Shown piece by piece: positions 9,482-18,316 of a DNA stretch of 64,000 nucleotides. The position numbers were made by a program, and so were the translations under genes. Position 1 is the stretch's first letter. Each line of letters starts with the position of its first letter. The notes under the pieces were generated by a model. That model had not been told where the DNA came from. It did not search any database and saw only the letters and a list, made by a program, of their open reading frames with translations. This DNA comes from Methylobacterium sp. C25 (GTDB lineage Bacteria > Pseudomonadota > Alphaproteobacteria > Rhizobiales > Beijerinckiaceae), in NCBI RefSeq assembly GCF_021352225.1, contig NZ_JAAUVI010000008.1:56572-120571 (forward strand), in the 5' to 3' direction.

Positions 9482-11902
9482 ATGACCCAGTCGAAATCGC
9501 GCCAGCCGGTCGTCCCGGGCTCGACGGGCTCCTATGCCGTCCTGCCCCTGCGCGACATCGTCGTGTTTCCGCACATGATCGTGCCGCTCTTCGTCGGCCG
9601 CGAGAAATCCATCCGCGCCCTCGAAGAGGCTGTGAAGGCAGACAGGCACATCCTGCTGGCCACCCAGATCAATGCCGCTGACGACGATCCGTCGACCGAC
9701 GCGATCTACAAGATCGGCACGCTCGCCAGCGTTCTGCAGCTCCTCAAGCTGCCCGACGGGACCGTGAAGGTTCTCGTCGAGGGCGCCGGACGCGCCAAGA
9801 TCGAGGAGTTCGTCCGCTCGGACGAGTATTACGAGGCGACGGCGGAGACGCTGTCCGACGATCTCGGCGATCGCGTCGAGGCGGAAGCCCTCGCACGCTC
9901 GGTGATCTCCGAGTTCGAGAATTACGTGAAGCTCAACAAGAAGATCTCCCCCGAGGTCGTTGCCGCCGTTACGCAAATCGACGAGTCCTCGAAGCTCGCC
10001 GATACCGTTGGCTCGCATCTCGCGGTCAAGATCGCCGACAAGCAGGCGATCCTCGAGATCCCCACGGTGGCGCAGCGCCTCGAGCGCGTGCTGTCGCTAA
10101 TGGAGAGCGAGATCTCCGTGCTCCAGGTGGAGAAGCGCATCCGGACCCGCGTCAAGCGGCAGATGGAGAAGACCCAGCGCGAGTACTACCTCAACGAGCA
10201 GATGAAGGCGATCCAGAAGGAGCTGGGCGACGAGGACGGCCGCGACGAGCTGGCCGAGCTCGAGGAGAAGATCGAGAAGACCAAGCTCTCGAAGGAAGCC
10301 CGCGACAAGGCGACGGCCGAGCTGAAGAAGCTGCGCCAGATGTCGCCGATGTCGGCCGAGGCGACCGTCGTGCGCAACTACCTCGATTGGATGCTCGGCA
10401 TCCCGTGGAACAAGCGCTCGAAGATCAAGAAGGATCTCGTCGCGGCGCAGACCCTGCTCGACGAGGATCATTTCGGCCTCGACAAGGTCAAGGACCGCAT
10501 CGTCGAGTACCTCGCCGTGCAGCAGCGCGCGAACAAGCTGACCGGCCCGATCCTGTGCCTCGTCGGCCCTCCGGGCGTCGGCAAGACCTCGCTCGGCAAG
10601 TCGATCGCGCGGGCAACGGGTCGCGAGTTCGTCCGGATGTCGCTCGGCGGCGTGCGGGACGAGGCCGAGATCCGCGGTCACCGCAGGACCTATATCGGCT
10701 CGATGCCGGGCAAGGTCGTGCAGTCGATGCGCAAGGCCAAGACCTCGAACCCGCTCATCCTGCTCGACGAGATCGACAAGATGGGCATGGATTTCCGCGG
10801 TGATCCGTCGGCCGCCCTGCTGGAGGTCCTCGACCCCGAACAGAACGCGACCTTCAACGACCATTACCTCGAGGTCGATTACGACCTGTCGAACGTGATG
10901 TTCGTGACCACGGCGAACACGCTGAACATCCCCGGCCCGCTGATGGACCGCATGGAGATCATCCGGATCGCCGGCTACACCGAGGAAGAGAAGGCGGAGA
11001 TCGCCCGTCGCCACCTCATCCCGAACGCGCTCAAGAAGCACGGCCTGGATGAGAAGGAATGGTCGATCACCGACGATGGCCTGATGATGCTCATCCGCCG
11101 CTACACCCGTGAGGCGGGCGTGCGGAACCTGGAGCGCGAGATCTCCAACCTCGCCCGCAAGGCGGTGAAGGAGATCCTGATCTCGAAGGTGAAGTCCGTC
11201 GTGGGCAATCCCGAGACCCTGCCGGAATTCCTCGGCCCGCCGAAGTTCCGCTACGGCGAGATCGACGCGGACGATCAGGTCGGCGTCGTCACGGGTCTGG
11301 CCTGGACCGAGGTCGGCGGCGAGTTGCTGACGATCGAGGGCGTCATGATGCCCGGCAAGGGCAAGATGACGGTCACGGGCAACCTGCGCGACGTGATGAA
11401 GGAGTCGATCTCGGCTGCGGCGAGCTACGTCCGCTCGCGGGCCCTCGACTTCGGCATCGAGCCGCCGCTCTTCGAGCGCCGGGACATCCACGTCCACGTT
11501 CCGGAAGGGGCAACCCCGAAGGACGGTCCGTCGGCCGGCATCGCCATGGCCACCGCGATCATCTCGACGCTGACCGGCATCCCGGTCCGTCGCGACGTCG
11601 CAATGACGGGCGAGGTCACCCTGCGTGGCCGCGTCCTGCCGATCGGCGGCCTCAAGGAGAAGCTGCTCGCCGCTCTGCGCGGCGGCATCAAGACGGTGAT
11701 GATCCCGGAAGAGAACGCCAAGGACCTCGCCGAGGTGCCGGACAGCGTGAAGAACGGGCTCGACATCATCCCCGTCGCCCGCATGGACCAGGTTCTGATC
11801 CACGCCCTCGTGCGCCAGCCCGAGGCGATCGAGTGGGACGAGCCGATCCCGGCAGTGAAGAAGCCGGGCCAGGAAGACGGCGCGGCAGTCGTCGCTCACT
11901 GA
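9482..11902 (+). CDS. lon: ATP-dependent protease La (Lon)
   Basis: An 806-residue AAA+ protease degrading misfolded and regulatory proteins. The N-terminal LAN domain starts YAVLPLRDIVVFPHMIVPL. The ATPase carries Walker A GPPGVGKTSLGK and Walker B LILLDEIDKM. The C-terminal protease domain has the Ser-Lys dyad, with Ser in KDGPSAGIAMA and Lys in GGLKEKLLAAL. ATG 9482 is preferred over one 129 bases upstream because Lon homology starts only at the former. A classic terminator follows. In many relatives hupB lies downstream of lon; here a porin-like fragment and flagellar genes follow instead. Confidence 0.97.
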   Translation: MTQSKSRQPVVPGSTGSYAVLPLRDIVVFPHMIVPLFVGREKSIRALEEAVKADRHILLATQINAADDDPSTDAIYKIGTLASVLQLLKLPDGTVKVLVEGAGRAKIEEFVRSDEYYEATAETLSDDLGDRVEAEALARSVISEFENYVKLNKKISPEVVAAVTQIDESSKLADTVGSHLAVKIADKQAILEIPTVAQRLERVLSLMESEISVLQVEKRIRTRVKRQMEKTQREYYLNEQMKAIQKELGDEDGRDELAELEEKIEKTKLSKEARDKATAELKKLRQMSPMSAEATVVRNYLDWMLGIPWNKRSKIKKDLVAAQTLLDEDHFGLDKVKDRIVEYLAVQQRANKLTGPILCLVGPPGVGKTSLGKSIARATGREFVRMSLGGVRDEAEIRGHRRTYIGSMPGKVVQSMRKAKTSNPLILLDEIDKMGMDFRGDPSAALLEVLDPEQNATFNDHYLEVDYDLSNVMFVTTANTLNIPGPLMDRMEIIRIAGYTEEEKAEIARRHLIPNALKKHGLDEKEWSITDDGLMMLIRRYTREAGVRNLEREISNLARKAVKEILISKVKSVVGNPETLPEFLGPPKFRYGEIDADDQVGVVTGLAWTEVGGELLTIEGVMMPGKGKMTVTGNLRDVMKESISAAASYVRSRALDFGIEPPLFERRDIHVHVPEGATPKDGPSAGIAMATAIISTLTGIPVRRDVAMTGEVTLRGRVLPIGGLKEKLLAALRGGIKTVMIPEENAKDLAEVPDSVKNGLDIIPVARMDQVLIHALVRQPEAIEWDEPIPAVKKPGQEDGAAVVAH

Positions 11903-11928
11903 CGCCGCTGGCCTGACGAACGAAACGA

Positions 11929-11959
11929 GCCTCCGGGACGATGTCCCGGAGGCTTTTTT
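11929..11959 (+). terminator. Rho-independent terminator of lon
   Basis: A perfect 11-bp stem (GCCTCCGGGAC at 11929-11939 with its complement at 11943-11953), a 3-base loop and a run of six T bases (11954-11959) start 27 bases after the lon stop. Confidence 0.93.
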
Positions 11960-12053
11960 CTTGAGCGGAGATCTGTGGCCGCGCGACGCTAGGCGTCAGC
12001 AGGCGCAGGGTTTACGTCTCGGAATTCGCTCGGTCTTCGCCGGAACCCGTGCC

Positions 12054-12362
12054 ATGCTCCGCCTCTGCCCGCTCGCCCTGCTTCTTGCCGCCGCGCCGGC
12101 TGCCGCCTTCGAGCGGGCCCCGCTGCCGTCGGAAGGGCCGATGCAGAAATGTCCGGAGCAGGGGCCAAGCTTCGTCCGCATCCCTGGCACCAGCACCTGC
12201 ATCCGCCTCTCGGGCCGCGTCGCCGCGGGAGCCGACGTCGCGACGGATGGGCGCACTTATAGCGCCGGCACGGGGAACGGCCGCTTCGCGATCGATACGC
12301 GCACCGACACGGCCGTCGGCCCGATGCGCTCATTCGTGCGCATCGACGCCGGCCGTCGCTGA
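12054..12362 (+). CDS. Short secreted protein resembling the N-terminus of alphaproteobacterial porins
   Basis: A 102-residue protein with a clear signal peptide (MLRLCPLALLLAAAPAAAFE). The mature part contains CPEQGPSFVRIPGTSTCIRL followed by SGRVAAGADV. This matches the start of Porin_2-family barrels, where two cysteines flank a GxxFxxIPGTxTC motif leading to the first beta strand. The rest of a roughly 400-residue barrel is missing and the frame ends cleanly. It could be a decayed porin or a stand-alone small outer-membrane-associated protein. It lies downstream of the lon terminator and convergent with the flgN-like gene; the stops are only four bases apart. Confidence 0.65.
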   Translation: MLRLCPLALLLAAAPAAAFERAPLPSEGPMQKCPEQGPSFVRIPGTSTCIRLSGRVAAGADVATDGRTYSAGTGNGRFAIDTRTDTAVGPMRSFVRIDAGRR

Positions 12363-12366
12363 AGCG

Positions 12367-12846
12367 TCAAAGGCTGCGCGAGAGCAGCAGCGGCCCGCGC
12401 CCCGCGTTGCGCCCGTAAGGGGAGGGCGGCGTCGAAGGCCGGCCGTAGACGGTCGGCGTCCCGGATTTTCCGAGTTCGTCGGCCAGAGTGCGGATCAGCC
12501 CTTCGGAGACGGTCCGCGCAGTGGCGAGGACCGTCTGGTTGGTCTCGACGACGGCGGCGAAGCGGCGATGGGCAGCCTTCAGGCTCTCGATGCCGTTTGG
12601 CGCGAATCGCGCGAGCGCGATGGCGTTGGACTTGGCGGCCTCCAGGCCGTTCAGGTAGGCAGAGGCCAACTCGGCCTTTCGCGGACCACCGACCATCGCC
12701 TCGCGGATGCGCCCGGCACGCACGCCCTCGCTCTCGCTGGCGAGCACGGCATCGAGGTCGTGCATCGTTGCCATCAGGCTGGCGATGAACGCCTCGGCAG
12801 AGGCCTTGTCCTGGATGCGGACGGCGCGCGGATCAGGCGGCTGCAC
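12367..12846 (-). CDS. FlgN-like flagellar protein (FlbY type)
   Basis: A 159-residue, mostly helical, alanine-rich protein that is the last gene of the flgI-cheL-flgN cluster. Position and composition match the FlgN-domain proteins (FlbY in Caulobacter) at this locus, which act as export chaperones for hook-associated proteins or in flagellar assembly. The helical body covers about residues 10-125 and the tail is proline- and glycine-rich (GRPSTPPSPYGRNAGRG). Translation probably starts at the GTG at 12846, which overlaps the end of the preceding gene and suggests coupling. Identification rests on context plus general sequence character. Confidence 0.7.
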   Translation of the reverse strand: MQPPDPRAVRIQDKASAEAFIASLMATMHDLDAVLASESEGVRAGRIREAMVGGPRKAELASAYLNGLEAAKSNAIALARFAPNGIESLKAAHRRFAAVVETNQTVLATARTVSEGLIRTLADELGKSGTPTVYGRPSTPPSPYGRNAGRGPLLLSRSL

Positions 12847-13195
12847 GACCGGCCTCCTGCATCTTCATCATCTCGCCGTAAACCTGGCTCGAGATCCCGA
12901 CGCCGCCGCTCTTCACGATCGAGCCGGCATATTCCTTGGTGAGCATAGAGCGCCAGACGCCGCCACCGGTGCCGTTCTCGCCGAGCGGCCCCTCGGTGCC
13001 GGTCGATTGCGTGACGGTCTCCAGGCTGTTCTCCAGGAACATCGATTCGAAATCGTCGGCGGTCTTGCGCGCCTTGGCCTGGGCGGTCGCCTTGGCCGTG
13101 TCCATCGTGTCGGTGCCGGTCTTGGCGACGGCACTGGCCAAGGCTTTGCCGACGCCGACTGCTGCGGATGCCGCGAAGGTTGCGAGAGGAAGCAT
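12833..13195 (-). CDS. cheL: Flagellar rod-binding protein (FlgJ N-terminal type, CheL-like)
   Basis: A 120-residue protein corresponding to the rod-binding domain of FlgJ without the peptidoglycan hydrolase half. The conserved region DFESMFLENSLETV, then GGGVWRSMLTKEYAGSI and ISSQVYGEMMKMQE, matches the rod-binding family. It should act in the periplasm as a scaffold for rod assembly. The start at 13195 lies 20 bases after the flgI stop, so the two are co-transcribed. Caulobacter calls the gene at this locus cheL. A separate hydrolase is expected elsewhere in the genome. Confidence 0.88.
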   Translation of the reverse strand: MLPLATFAASAAVGVGKALASAVAKTGTDTMDTAKATAQAKARKTADDFESMFLENSLETVTQSTGTEGPLGENGTGGGVWRSMLTKEYAGSIVKSGGVGISSQVYGEMMKMQEAGRAAA

Positions 13196-13215
13196 GGTCT
13201 GGCTCTCCTTCTGGA

Positions 13216-14355
13216 TCACATGAGTTCGATGTCGGCCTGCAGGGCGCCGGCGGTCTTGATGGCCTGCAGGATCGAGATCAGGTCGCGCGGGCCGACGCCC
13301 AGCGCATTGAGGCCGTCGACCAGTTCGCGCAGCGTCACGCCCTCGCGGACCAGGGCCAGCTTGTTGCCGTCGCCGGTATCGACCTTGAGGGCGGTGCGCG
13401 GCACCACGGCTGTCTGACCGTTCGAGAGCGGGCCGGGCTGGCTGACCTGCGGTTGCTCGGTGATCGTCACGGTCAGGTTGCCCTGGGCGATCGCCACGGT
13501 GGAGACCCGCACGTCGCGGCCCATGACGATGATGCCCGAGCGCTCGTCGACGATGACGCGGGCCGTCTGGTCGGGCTCGACCTTGAGCTGCTCCACCTCG
13601 GTGACGAGGCGGATCATGTTGCCGTGATACTTGGCCGGAATCTGGATCGTGACGGTTGCCGGGTCGGTGGGCTCGGCGGTGTCGGCGCCCATGAAGTCGT
13701 TGATCGCGGCCGCGATGCGCTTCGAGGTCGTGAAATCCGGGTTGCGCAGCGACAGGCGCAGCGAGCGCGCATCGTTGAGCTTGAACGCCACCTCGCGCTC
13801 GATGTTTGCACCGTTTGAGATGCGGCCGTTCGTCGGGACGCCCCGGGTAATCTTTGCCGCGTCGCCCTCGGCCGAGAAGCCGGCGATGGCGACGGAGCCC
13901 TGCGCCAGCGCGTAGACCTCGCCGTCGGCCCCCAGGAGCGGCGTCACGAGCAGCGTGCCGCCCTGGAGCGACTTGGCGTCGCCGAGCGAGGACACGGTGA
14001 CGTCGATGCGATTGCCCTGCGCCGCGAAGGGCGGCAGGTTCGCGGTCACCATCACCGCCGCGAGGTTCTGCGTGCGCATGGTGGCGCCGCGCGTGTTCAC
14101 GCCGAGCCGCTCGAGCATCGCCTGCAGCGACTGCTTGGTGAAGGGGATGTTGTTGAGCGTGTCGCCGGTGCCGTTGAGGCCGACGACGATGCCGTAGCCG
14201 ACGAGCTGGTTCTGACGCACGCCCTCGATCGAGGCGAGGTCCTTGACCCGCGACAGAGCCGAGGCCCCGCCGATGCTCGACAGCCAGAGGCCGAGTCCCA
14301 GCACCAGCAGGCGCAGAACGGGAAAGGAAGGGGGCCGAACCGGACGCGGGGTCAT
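13216..14355 (-). CDS. flgI: Flagellar P-ring protein
   Basis: A 379-residue P-ring subunit that surrounds the flagellar rod in the peptidoglycan layer. A signal peptide (VLRLLVLGLGLWLSSIGGASA) precedes SRVKDLASIEGVRQNQLVGYG, VVGLNGTGDTL and FTKQSLQAMLERLGV, all hallmarks of FlgI, and the protein ends in ILQAIKTAGALQADIELM. The start is ambiguous. ATG 14355 gives a normal signal peptide; ATG 14379 is preceded by AGGAG but adds eight polar residues. The gene heads a minus-strand operon with the rod-binding and FlgN-like genes and is divergent from fliX. Confidence 0.95.
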   Translation of the reverse strand: MTPRPVRPPSFPVLRLLVLGLGLWLSSIGGASALSRVKDLASIEGVRQNQLVGYGIVVGLNGTGDTLNNIPFTKQSLQAMLERLGVNTRGATMRTQNLAAVMVTANLPPFAAQGNRIDVTVSSLGDAKSLQGGTLLVTPLLGADGEVYALAQGSVAIAGFSAEGDAAKITRGVPTNGRISNGANIEREVAFKLNDARSLRLSLRNPDFTTSKRIAAAINDFMGADTAEPTDPATVTIQIPAKYHGNMIRLVTEVEQLKVEPDQTARVIVDERSGIIVMGRDVRVSTVAIAQGNLTVTITEQPQVSQPGPLSNGQTAVVPRTALKVDTGDGNKLALVREGVTLRELVDGLNALGVGPRDLISILQAIKTAGALQADIELM

Positions 14356-14494
14356 GGTGGACTCGGGTGAATGACGCATCCTCTCCTGCGAGCCGCGTGC
14401 CATCCGCTCCGTTTCCGCAAAGCATTGAAATCGAGTGGTTTTTCTAACCGGCCGTTGGCAAGTGAGGCCTTGGCCAGCGCATCCCTTCCTGCCG

Positions 14495-14515
14495 GCCCGG
14501 CAGCTTCTGCCGGGC
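14495..14515. repeat. Perfect hairpin in the flgI/fliX intergenic region
   Basis: GCCCGGCAG at 14495-14503 pairs perfectly with CTGCCGGGC at 14507-14515 around a 3-base loop. It abuts the CtrA-like site on its left. In the fliX direction it could be an upstream operator; in the flgI direction it lies in the probable 5' leader. Confidence 0.5.
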
Positions 14516-14517
14516 TG

Positions 14518-14532
14518 TTTACCGACGGTTAA
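14518..14532. promoter_or_regulatory. Candidate CtrA-binding site between flgI and fliX
   Basis: TTTA at 14518-14521, seven bases, then TTAA at 14529-14532 (continuing CC) fits the alphaproteobacterial CtrA consensus TTAA-N7-TTAA with one mismatch. It lies 36 bases upstream of the fliX start and upstream of flgI. In Caulobacter, class II flagellar genes including fliX are known CtrA targets. Confidence 0.6.
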
Positions 14533-14568
14533 CCATGGCGGCCGGATGACTGGACAGGTCGAGCCACC

Positions 14569-15030
14569 ATGGCTCCCGTCTTCTCTCCGGCCAGGATCAT
14601 GCGCGTCGAGCAACGCTTTGCCGCTACCGCTGCCGGGCCGGCCACCGCCGGACGCCGCACGGACGCAACGCGCGCTTTCTCCCTCACGGAGGGCGCGCAG
14701 CAGGCCCGCGCCGGAACGAGCGCCGCGACGCAGACCGGCATGCTCGCCGGGCTCGATGCCATCCTGACCCTACAGGGCAACGAAGACGCGCCCCAGGAAC
14801 GCCGCCGCCGCTCGGTCAAGCGCGGGCACGACCTCCTCGACGGCCTCGACCGGCTCAAGGCGGCCATCCTCGGCGGCCGCGTCGCCACGCACGAACTACA
14901 GGCCATTGCCGGCAGGTTGTCCGATCGCGCCGAGTCCAGCGGAGACCCGCGCCTCGACGGCTTGGTCGCCGAGATCGAGCTGCGGGCCGCCGTAGAGCTC
15001 GCCAAGCTCGAAGCCCTGCGCGAGGCCTGA
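14569..15030 (+). CDS. fliX: Flagellar assembly regulator FliX
   Basis: A 153-residue protein of the FliX family, which in Caulobacter couples basal-body assembly to FlbD/sigma-54 control of later flagellar genes. A basic, low-complexity N-terminal third is followed by a helical C-terminal domain from RRRSVKRGHDLLDGLDRLKAAILGG to AEIELRAAVELAKLEAL, the conserved FliX region. The divergent partner flgI is the same neighbour as in Caulobacter, and the CtrA-like site lies in the shared promoter region. Confidence 0.85.
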   Translation: MAPVFSPARIMRVEQRFAATAAGPATAGRRTDATRAFSLTEGAQQARAGTSAATQTGMLAGLDAILTLQGNEDAPQERRRRSVKRGHDLLDGLDRLKAAILGGRVATHELQAIAGRLSDRAESSGDPRLDGLVAEIELRAAVELAKLEALREA

Positions 15031-15036
15031 TCTCAC

Positions 15037-16713
15037 TCAGGGCCCCAGAATCGCCTCCAGCGTGCAAGTCAGGCCCTCGGGCGCGTAATCCGTCGTCACC
15101 GATCCGCCCGCCAGGCCTCGCTCGATCAATCGCGAGCCGAACCCCTTGCGAGACGGCGTGGAGACGGGAGGACCGTCGCGCTCGACCCAGGCCAGGCGGA
15201 AAGTCGTCTCGGTCGTTCCGACGATCGACCAGGATACCGAGACGCGCCCGTTCTCCTGCGACAGCGATCCGTATTTGGCCGCGTTCGTCGCGAGTTCGTG
15301 CAGAATCATAGAGAGAGACAGGGCGAGGGACGGATCGAGGCGGATCATCGGGCCCTCGACCGTGAAGCGGCCCTCCCGGCCCGCATGCAGCGCGAGGGCG
15401 CCCGCGACCACGTCGGACACTTCCGCGCTCTCGCGGCTGCCGGCGAGCAGGATGTCGTGCGCCTTGCCGAGCGCGATGAGTCGCGGCACGAGGTCCTCGC
15501 GCGCCGCGTCGAGATCGGTGGCGTTGCGCAGCGTCTGGGTCGCAATCGACTGGACCATGGCGAGCGTGTTCTTGAGCCGGTGGCTCAATTCGCCGTTGAG
15601 CCAGCGCTGCTGCTCCTCGGCGCGAGCCCGCGCCACGGCGGCCTGGGTGCGGTCGGCCATCGTCCGGACGAAACCGACCTCTTCCTCCGTCCAGAGATGC
15701 GGCGCGTCGTAATGCACGAAGGCGACCGCAGCGAGCCGGCCGCGCTCCACGATCGGCACGTTGACGAGAACACGGATGCCGAGGGCGAGAAGCGTCTCGG
15801 ACATCGCCCGCGTGCGCGGATCCGTCTCGACATCGGTGATGATCACGGTCTCGCCGCGCTTCAGGTCGTCGACGAAGTTGCCGTAATCGCGGAAGCGATG
15901 CAGCCCGGCGATGCTCGCCGCTCCCGGCAAGCGCCAGTCCGGCTGGATCACGATGCTCTCGTCGGCGTGGTCGACGAGGCCGTAGCCCGCCCGCGTGGCG
16001 CCGAGAGCCCGCGCCATCACCTCGGCCGCCGCAGAGGTGATCTCGCCGACGTCATCACGGTCGCGAATCCGGTCGCCGAGCTCGATCAGCGCATCCTTGC
16101 GCCGCTCGGCGCATTTGCGGTCGGTGATGTCGATGACGACGCCGGGGAAGCGCGACGGGCGTCCCGCGGCATCGTGATAGCAGCGCCCCCGGGCATAGAC
16201 CCAGGTGACGCTGCCGTCGGCACCGAGCAGGCGGTATTCCTCCCGGAACTCGCCCGCTTCGGCGGCTGTCGCCGTGATCTTCGCTGCAACCACGTCCCGG
16301 TCGTCCGGGTGGATGCCATCGACGAAGGCCGAGAGCGGCGCGCCGGCTGCCGCCTCGGCGGGATCGACCCCGTACATCCGCGCGAAAACCTCGCCGGCAT
16401 AGACCCGGTCGCGTGTGATATCCCAATCCCACCAGCCCAGCGCGCCCGATGCCTCGACGGCGAAAGCCAGACGTTCCTCGATGAGGGCAAGCGCGGCCTG
16501 GCTCGCGCGCAGTTCCACGGCAAGGTCGTCCGAGGCGGCGATATCAGAGACAGCGTCGGCAAGGTCGAGCTGGTAGTCGCGGTCGGTCGGCGGGCGTCGG
16601 CCGTCCTCTGCAGAGGATAGATCGGTCTCGGCGTCTCGCAGCAAGGCGCGCAAGCGCGCGTTCTCCGCCGCAAGTCGGTCGACCTCCGCTGGATATCGGT
16701 GATCTTCGGTCAC
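15037..16713 (-). CDS. PAS-GAF sensor histidine kinase, HWE/HisKA_2 type
   Basis: A 558-residue soluble kinase without membrane segments. A coiled N-terminus (about 1-85) is followed by a PAS domain with PAC (about 87-205, ALGWWDWDITRDRVYAGEVFARMYG through GVVIDITDRK). Next come a GAF domain (about 210-365) and a kinase module. The phospho-acceptor His lies in LSHRLKNTLAMVQSIATQTLR near residue 376. The N box is ILHELATNAAKYGSLS and the G region is KGFGSRLIERGL. These are typical of HWE kinases common in alphaproteobacteria, where they often sense light or redox state or feed the PhyR general stress pathway. No cognate response regulator is adjacent, and the signal is unknown. Confidence 0.92.
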   Translation of the reverse strand: MTEDHRYPAEVDRLAAENARLRALLRDAETDLSSAEDGRRPPTDRDYQLDLADAVSDIAASDDLAVELRASQAALALIEERLAFAVEASGALGWWDWDITRDRVYAGEVFARMYGVDPAEAAAGAPLSAFVDGIHPDDRDVVAAKITATAAEAGEFREEYRLLGADGSVTWVYARGRCYHDAAGRPSRFPGVVIDITDRKCAERRKDALIELGDRIRDRDDVGEITSAAAEVMARALGATRAGYGLVDHADESIVIQPDWRLPGAASIAGLHRFRDYGNFVDDLKRGETVIITDVETDPRTRAMSETLLALGIRVLVNVPIVERGRLAAVAFVHYDAPHLWTEEEVGFVRTMADRTQAAVARARAEEQQRWLNGELSHRLKNTLAMVQSIATQTLRNATDLDAAREDLVPRLIALGKAHDILLAGSRESAEVSDVVAGALALHAGREGRFTVEGPMIRLDPSLALSLSMILHELATNAAKYGSLSQENGRVSVSWSIVGTTETTFRLAWVERDGPPVSTPSRKGFGSRLIERGLAGGSVTTDYAPEGLTCTLEAILGP

Positions 16714-16942
16714 GCAGCGCCTGTTTCAACCGATTCAGAGCTTAGCCGAAAAGCGCTTTTTCGACAACGAGATAGATCGGCCAGGGACCGGAGCGCATCG
16801 CCGCAGGAGAGCCGCCTCGCCGCGTCGAGCCAGCCCATCAGTCCGGGTCGTCCGTTGACCTGGCCGGATTGATCTTCGACAACGGCGCGGCGTGAGGGGA
16901 GGCTCGCAACGAGCCCTGCATCGCGCGCCTGATTCAGCGGCG

Positions 16943-18316
16943 ATGCTCTTCAACTCCCACGTCTTTCTCCTCGTATTCCTGCCGTTTGCCTTCGGCCTGC
17001 ACGCGCTGGTCGAGCGCTTCCGGCCACACTGGCGGCTCGCCGTGCTCGTCCTGCTGTCGCTCGTCTTCTACGGCTGGTGGGACATCCGCTTTGTGCCGCT
17101 GATGCTGGCCTCGATCGGCGTGAACTGGCTGGTGATGCGCGCTTTCCTGGCGCGTCCCGTCTCATGGCTGATCCCGCTGGCGATCGGCGCGAACCTGCTG
17201 GTTCTGGCCCTCTTCAAGTACATGAATTTCTTTGCGGACCTGGCGAGTCTGCTGCCCGGCGTGACGGCGCCCCACCTCGATTGGGTGCTGCCGCTCGGCA
17301 TCTCGTTCTTCACCTTCCACCACATCATGTACCTGACAGACCTGAGGGCGGGCCGGGCACCGGCCTTCGGCCTGGTCAAGTACGCGCTCTACATCGCCTT
17401 CTTCCCGCAGGTTCTCGCCGGCCCGCTCGTGCGCTGGAGCGAGATCATGCACCAGTTCGACGAGCGCCCCTATGCGCGCCCCGACGCGATGGAGCGGATC
17501 GGGCGCGGGCTGCTGCTGCTCGTCATCGGCCTCTCGAAAAAGGTGCTGCTGAGCGACCCCCTCAGCTTCCAGGTCAATTCCGTGTTCGAGAATGCGGCCG
17601 CCGGGCACGTCGTCACCGTGACCGAGGCCTGGCAGGCGACACTCGGCTTTACCCTGCAGATCTATTTCGATTTCTCCGGCTACACCGACATGGCGCTCGG
17701 CATCGCCCTGCTCTTCGGTCTCGTCCTGCCGCAGAACTTCGACGTGCCCTACCGCGCCACCTCGCTGCGGGATTTCTGGCGGCGCTGGCACATGACCCTG
17801 TCGCGTTTCCTGCGCGACTACCTCTACATTGCCCTGGGCGGAAATCGCCGGGGGCTCGCCCTTCAATTGGCCGCCCTGTTCGCGACGATGACGCTGGGCG
17901 GCCTCTGGCACGGCGCCGGCCTGACCTTCGTCGCCTGGGGCGCGGCCCACGGCCTCGGCCTGTGCGCCGGCGTCCTCTGGCGCCGCACCGGCCGCCACAT
18001 GCCGGCGCTGATTGGATGGGCGCTGACGCTGAGCTTCGTCGTGCTCACCTGGGTCTTGTTCCGCGCCACGAGCTTCGAGGGCGCCCTCAACATCTACAAG
18101 GGGCTGTTCGGTCAGGCGCCGATCGGTTCCCTGTTCCGGTGGCGCGGGCTCGCGATTCCCGCCGCCATCGCCTTGATCGGCCCGAGCGCCTGGGTTGCGG
18201 TGCATCGGCTGCCGGCGAGCCGAACGCTCGCGGTGGGGCTCGCGATGCTGTATGTCGTCATCCTCCTCAAGATCGGTGAGGACGCGAACCGCGAGTTTAT
18301 TTACTTCCAGTTCTGA
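16943..18316 (+). CDS. MBOAT family O-acyltransferase (AlgI-like)
   Basis: A 457-residue polytopic inner-membrane protein of the membrane-bound O-acyltransferase family, most like AlgI/DltB-type enzymes that help transfer acetyl groups to exported polysaccharides. The N-terminus MLFNSHVFLLVFLPF is typical. FFPQVLAGPLVRWSEIM and FDFSGYTDMALGIALLFG are family hallmarks. The active-site histidine is in GGLWHGAGLTFVAWGAAHG. ATG 16943 was chosen because homology begins there. The usual partner genes (AlgJ/AlgX-like SGNH proteins) are not next to it, so the acceptor is unknown. Confidence 0.9.
   Translation: MLFNSHVFLLVFLPFAFGLHALVERFRPHWRLAVLVLLSLVFYGWWDIRFVPLMLASIGVNWLVMRAFLARPVSWLIPLAIGANLLVLALFKYMNFFADLASLLPGVTAPHLDWVLPLGISFFTFHHIMYLTDLRAGRAPAFGLVKYALYIAFFPQVLAGPLVRWSEIMHQFDERPYARPDAMERIGRGLLLLVIGLSKKVLLSDPLSFQVNSVFENAAAGHVVTVTEAWQATLGFTLQIYFDFSGYTDMALGIALLFGLVLPQNFDVPYRATSLRDFWRRWHMTLSRFLRDYLYIALGGNRRGLALQLAALFATMTLGGLWHGAGLTFVAWGAAHGLGLCAGVLWRRTGRHMPALIGWALTLSFVVLTWVLFRATSFEGALNIYKGLFGQAPIGSLFRWRGLAIPAAIALIGPSAWVAVHRLPASRTLAVGLAMLYVVILLKIGEDANREFIYFQF

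Noticed and set aside
10097..11899. Long minus-strand open frame opposite lon
   Set aside because: It is an antisense shadow of a highly conserved gene in GC-rich DNA; its translation is Arg/His/Asp-rich low-complexity with no domains.
12833..14425. Long minus-strand open frame overlapping flgI
   Set aside because: Only its last 120 codons are real (the rod-binding protein). The rest is an alternative frame of flgI.
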